A stretch of DNA of 64,000 nt, taken from positions 126,773 through 190,772 of the forward strand of contig NW_017803846.1 in assembly GCF_001625305.1 (NCBI RefSeq), given 5' to 3'. Of this stretch, positions 61,439 through 64,000 are shown piece by piece. Under the pieces are notes generated by a model, which saw only the letters and a program-made list of their open reading frames with translations, did no database searches and was not told the DNA's origin. Source of the DNA: Branchiostoma belcheri (lineage: Eukaryota > Chordata > Leptocardii > Amphioxiformes > Branchiostomatidae). A program made the translations under genes and the position numbers. Position 1 is the stretch's first letter, and each line of letters begins with the position of its first letter.

Positions 61439-61743
61439 TATGAAAAATTTAAACTGTTCTCCAACTCATAAATTTCACTCACCGGAATTTTCGTGTGATT
61501 TTTCCTACTCGTGACGTCAGTTAAGGGTCAAAGGTTGTCAGGGCACTAATCTTCAACCTTCGCTCAACCGGGACGGGGGGCGATATCGACTTCAGACAAC
61601 CTTTGACCCTTTGCTGATGTCACGCGTGGGAAAAAATCATGTGTCCACAGCATTTGGGTCAGATAGCTGAGGAAGACTGAGTGATTCAGTTGAAAATTCC
61701 GGTGAGGAAAATTTATGAGTTGGAGAACAGTTTAAATTTTTCA
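61439..61743. repeat. Penelope-type terminal inverted repeat (long hairpin)
   Basis: Arms 61440-61539 and 61593-61743 pair from TGAAAAATTTAAACTGTTCT inward to AGGGTCAAAGGTTGTC. The right arm holds about 45 extra bases that include hammerhead-like boxes. Confidence 0.7.
61667..61714 (+). ncRNA. Hammerhead-like ribozyme core in the hairpin
   Basis: CTGAGGA (61667-61673), stem II ACTGA/TCAGT (61676-61680 with 61686-61690), GAAA (61692-61695), stem III TTCC/GGAA. Stem I not convincing. Confidence 0.45.
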
Positions 61744-62529
61744 TAAGGCAATACATGTATGTTATATACATGTATGTACAATACTGGAGAACATTTTAAA
61801 TTTTTCATAAGGTAATACATGTATGTTATATATATATGTACAATACTGTAGGTGATGTTTGTTACTGAGATCCATATTGTGAAGGGCAACTTGCAAAAGT
61901 GCGTATGTACTTGTTTTACCCTCCCTTTTACATGTGAACATCCAAATAAACAAATCTTAATCTCAGTTACATTGTGTTCTTTAAGATTAGGTCATGACCA
62001 ACTTGAGAATTGAATAGCTTTCAATGTCAGATCAATCACCAGTAAGAAAAATTACATTATTGCCATTCTTGCATATTTTGGCAAGCAGGTTCATATGAAT
62101 ATCCAATGTTTCTTCTTCAAAACATTATAACTACAAATGTATTCAGTGGGTACTGAAAATACCATGATCTTCCTATCATTAATCAGAATCATCATTAATC
62201 AGATTGCTGTCTTGTATTTCATACATTTCTTCAATGGTGATGTATTCAGGATTTGCAACAGGTATAAATGTGAATGAATTTTCTTATTGTGTCTTGGGAC
62301 ATTGTCGCCCAGCCCATATAAGACACCCGTATAGAAGGTCACATAATTGAAACATAAGTAGAGAATGAACATAAATCCAAGTCAAATCAAAGGTCATACT
62401 GGAAAAGTCAAAGATTAATACGTTACATTTGCTCAAAACAAACCAAAATACAGTACTTTCAATTTAAGATTTTACACAGGTTCTTGACTACTAATGTATA
62501 TTTAAAGAAGGTAAAAATACTCCGACCAA

Positions 62530-62850
62530 TGCCCATATTGTGACGACCAATGCCCATATTGTGAAGAAAAACAAACAATAGCACATCTATTTGCTGAATG
62601 CCACACCACCAAATATTTCTGGAAAGAGTTTATTGACTGGTGGAAAAAAGCATCCCGCGCGTCTCTCCAACAATGAATTTATCTATGGTCACTTTTCCCC
62701 CTCCAAAACAATTATTAGAACATTGAACATCTTACAAGCAAAATATTATCCTTTCTTCACCGCTATTAGCAATGTCAACCCCACGTTCCATGCCGTAAAA
62801 CACAGACTAGAAAAAAGCTTCTTAGCTATAAAGATTTCATTTTGATTCGC
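62530..62850 (+). pseudogene. Non-LTR retrotransposon C-terminal zinc-binding fragment
   Basis: Encodes CPYCEEKQTIAHLFAECHTT followed by KYFWKEFIDWWKK, the CxxC...HxxxxC zinc-binding motif that follows the RT in many LINEs; stops follow soon after. Confidence 0.65.
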
Positions 62851-62881
62851 CCATCTCTGTACTGTAAATCTGTAGTATAAG

Positions 62882-63060
62882 TTTCTAGTTGGTCTAAACC
62901 AGGTCTTGACTTTCTGCAACCTATGATCCACTGCTCACGGAGTCGTGTGTGTTATCTGTGTGATGTCACGGAAGCGGTGGATTGCTCATTCCTTGACAAA
63001 GACTGGAGTTGTACAGTCGAAAATTTGGGTGAGTCCAATTTCTTGTGTTGGAAATTACTT
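62882..63060 (+). repeat. Penelope-like terminal repeat with inverted junction
   Basis: 62915-63058 matches the inverse of 48835-48975 (ends GAGTCCAATTTCTTGTGTTG). The preceding 62883-62908 instead matches 49287-49311 in the opposite relative orientation. Confidence 0.65.
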
Positions 63061-63129
63061 GCAAACTTGTGTCTTAATTTTGATATTGTTACATTTGTGA
63101 CATACTACTAGGCTAAACTTTTTTTAAGA

Positions 63130-63426
63130 CACATGCACACACACTCACCACACACACACACACACACTCACCACACACACACACACACAGACTCACCACA
63201 CACACACACACACAGACTCACCACACACACACACACACAGACTCACCACACACACACGCACACACAGACTCACCACACACACACACACACACAGACTCAC
63301 CACACACACACACAGACTCACCACACACACACCCACACACAGACTCGCCACACACACACACAGACTCACCACACACAGACTCACCACACTCGCGCGTGCA
63401 CACACACACACACACACACACACACA
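63130..63426 (+). repeat. CA-rich minisatellite
   Basis: About a dozen (CACACA)n-GACTCAC units of 20-28 bp ending in a pure CA tract. Overlapping His/Thr and Cys/Val frames are artefacts. Confidence 0.9.
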
Positions 63427-63827
63427 ACACACTGTCTATCGCACAAAGATAAGATAAAAACATGACAGTAGTCAATACAAATTGTACAATGTCATGTTCA
63501 ATAATTATGTAAATTAACCTGACACACTATAATATCCATGCAATGAAAACACATATCACATAAATAAATACATGGATTATTACATTATATAGGCTTGTCT
63601 ATATATTGACCGACAATGACCTATACATTTGCTTTCTAACACCAGTGGTGAGAAGGTTCAGTTCCAGCCCTTGTAAAAACCAATCTCCACAATGACATGC
63701 CATAAATATCATAGGCACTTCAACCATTGCAGCTGTAAGTGGAAAATGTTGCACCCTTCCATGGAAGCCGCTTCAATCTGTTCATTTGAAAATATGAAAG
63801 GTTGTGTTTTTGATGCAGTGTGTCTGT

Positions 63828-64000
63828 CTGTGTGTCAGTCTGTGAACAGCTTAAGGTCACTAAGGTCAGTCCTGGTAGTGTGTGGAAGGTGGTCAGTACT
63901 AAGGACAGTCCTGGTTCTGTGTGGATAGTGGTCAGTACTAAGGCCAGTCCTGGTGGTGTGTGGAAGGTGGTCAGTACTAAGGCCAGTCCTGGTAGTGTGT
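63828..64000 (+). repeat. 45-bp minisatellite running off the right edge
   Basis: At least three units with core GGTGGTCAGTACTAAGG and CCAGTCCTGGT. Confidence 0.8.

Noticed and set aside
63133..63475. His/Thr and Cys/Val repeat frames
   Set aside because: Translation of a CA-rich satellite.

Overview
The window looks like an invertebrate chordate genome, most probably amphioxus (Branchiostoma). The proteins are close to vertebrate ones but intron-rich, a single gene stands where vertebrates have the FKBP4/FKBP5 pair, and the introns are packed with short-TIR DNA elements, Penelope-like elements, tRNA-derived SINEs and minisatellites. The species call is inference; no search could be run.

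Three host genes can be rebuilt exon by exon, with splice phases that join correctly. (1) RPTOR (raptor, mTORC1 scaffold), minus strand: the first four coding exons lie between 11393 and 1590 and the gene runs off the left edge. (2) An FKBP51/52-type HSP90 co-chaperone, plus strand: ten coding exons from 13237 to 46725, 462 residues, complete (FK1, FK2, three TPRs, acidic tail). (3) A Neuralized-type NHR plus RING E3 ligase candidate, plus strand: five coding exons from 53601 to 60908, 449 residues. RPTOR and FKBP are divergent, with start codons 1.84 kb apart; the FKBP promoter carries a canonical heat-shock element in a degenerate tandem duplication.

Region by region: 1-11.4 kb is RPTOR exons and introns. 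Intron 3 hosts a compact LTR retroelement (3264-6729) with near-identical 159-bp LTRs, a tRNA-Leu-like primer site, a polypurine tract, a gag-like/zinc-knuckle and aspartic-protease region and about 18 copies of a coding 51-bp repeat, but no reverse transcriptase or integrase. 11.4-13.2 kb is the shared intergenic region. 13.2-46.7 kb is the FKBP gene: intron 1 (11.7 kb) is a multi-level nest of transposons, a cluster of about 22 alternating GTCCC-AACC-GTGCC half-sites, and an assembly gap flanked by an 0.84-kb duplication. Intron 8 holds a head-to-head Penelope palindrome with 848-bp arms and hammerhead-like ribozyme cores. 46.9-53.6 kb is intergenic, with a second degenerate Penelope element split by a clean DNA-transposon insertion. 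53.6-61 kb is the NHR-RING gene. 61-64 kb holds a Penelope-type inverted repeat, a non-LTR zinc-binding fragment and two satellite arrays.

RPTOR and FKBP both belong to HSP90/mTOR biology, so their head-to-head arrangement is worth testing for shared control. Most remaining sequence is repeat-derived. Family labels O, A, B, C, D and E are mine, for repeats with several copies inside this window.
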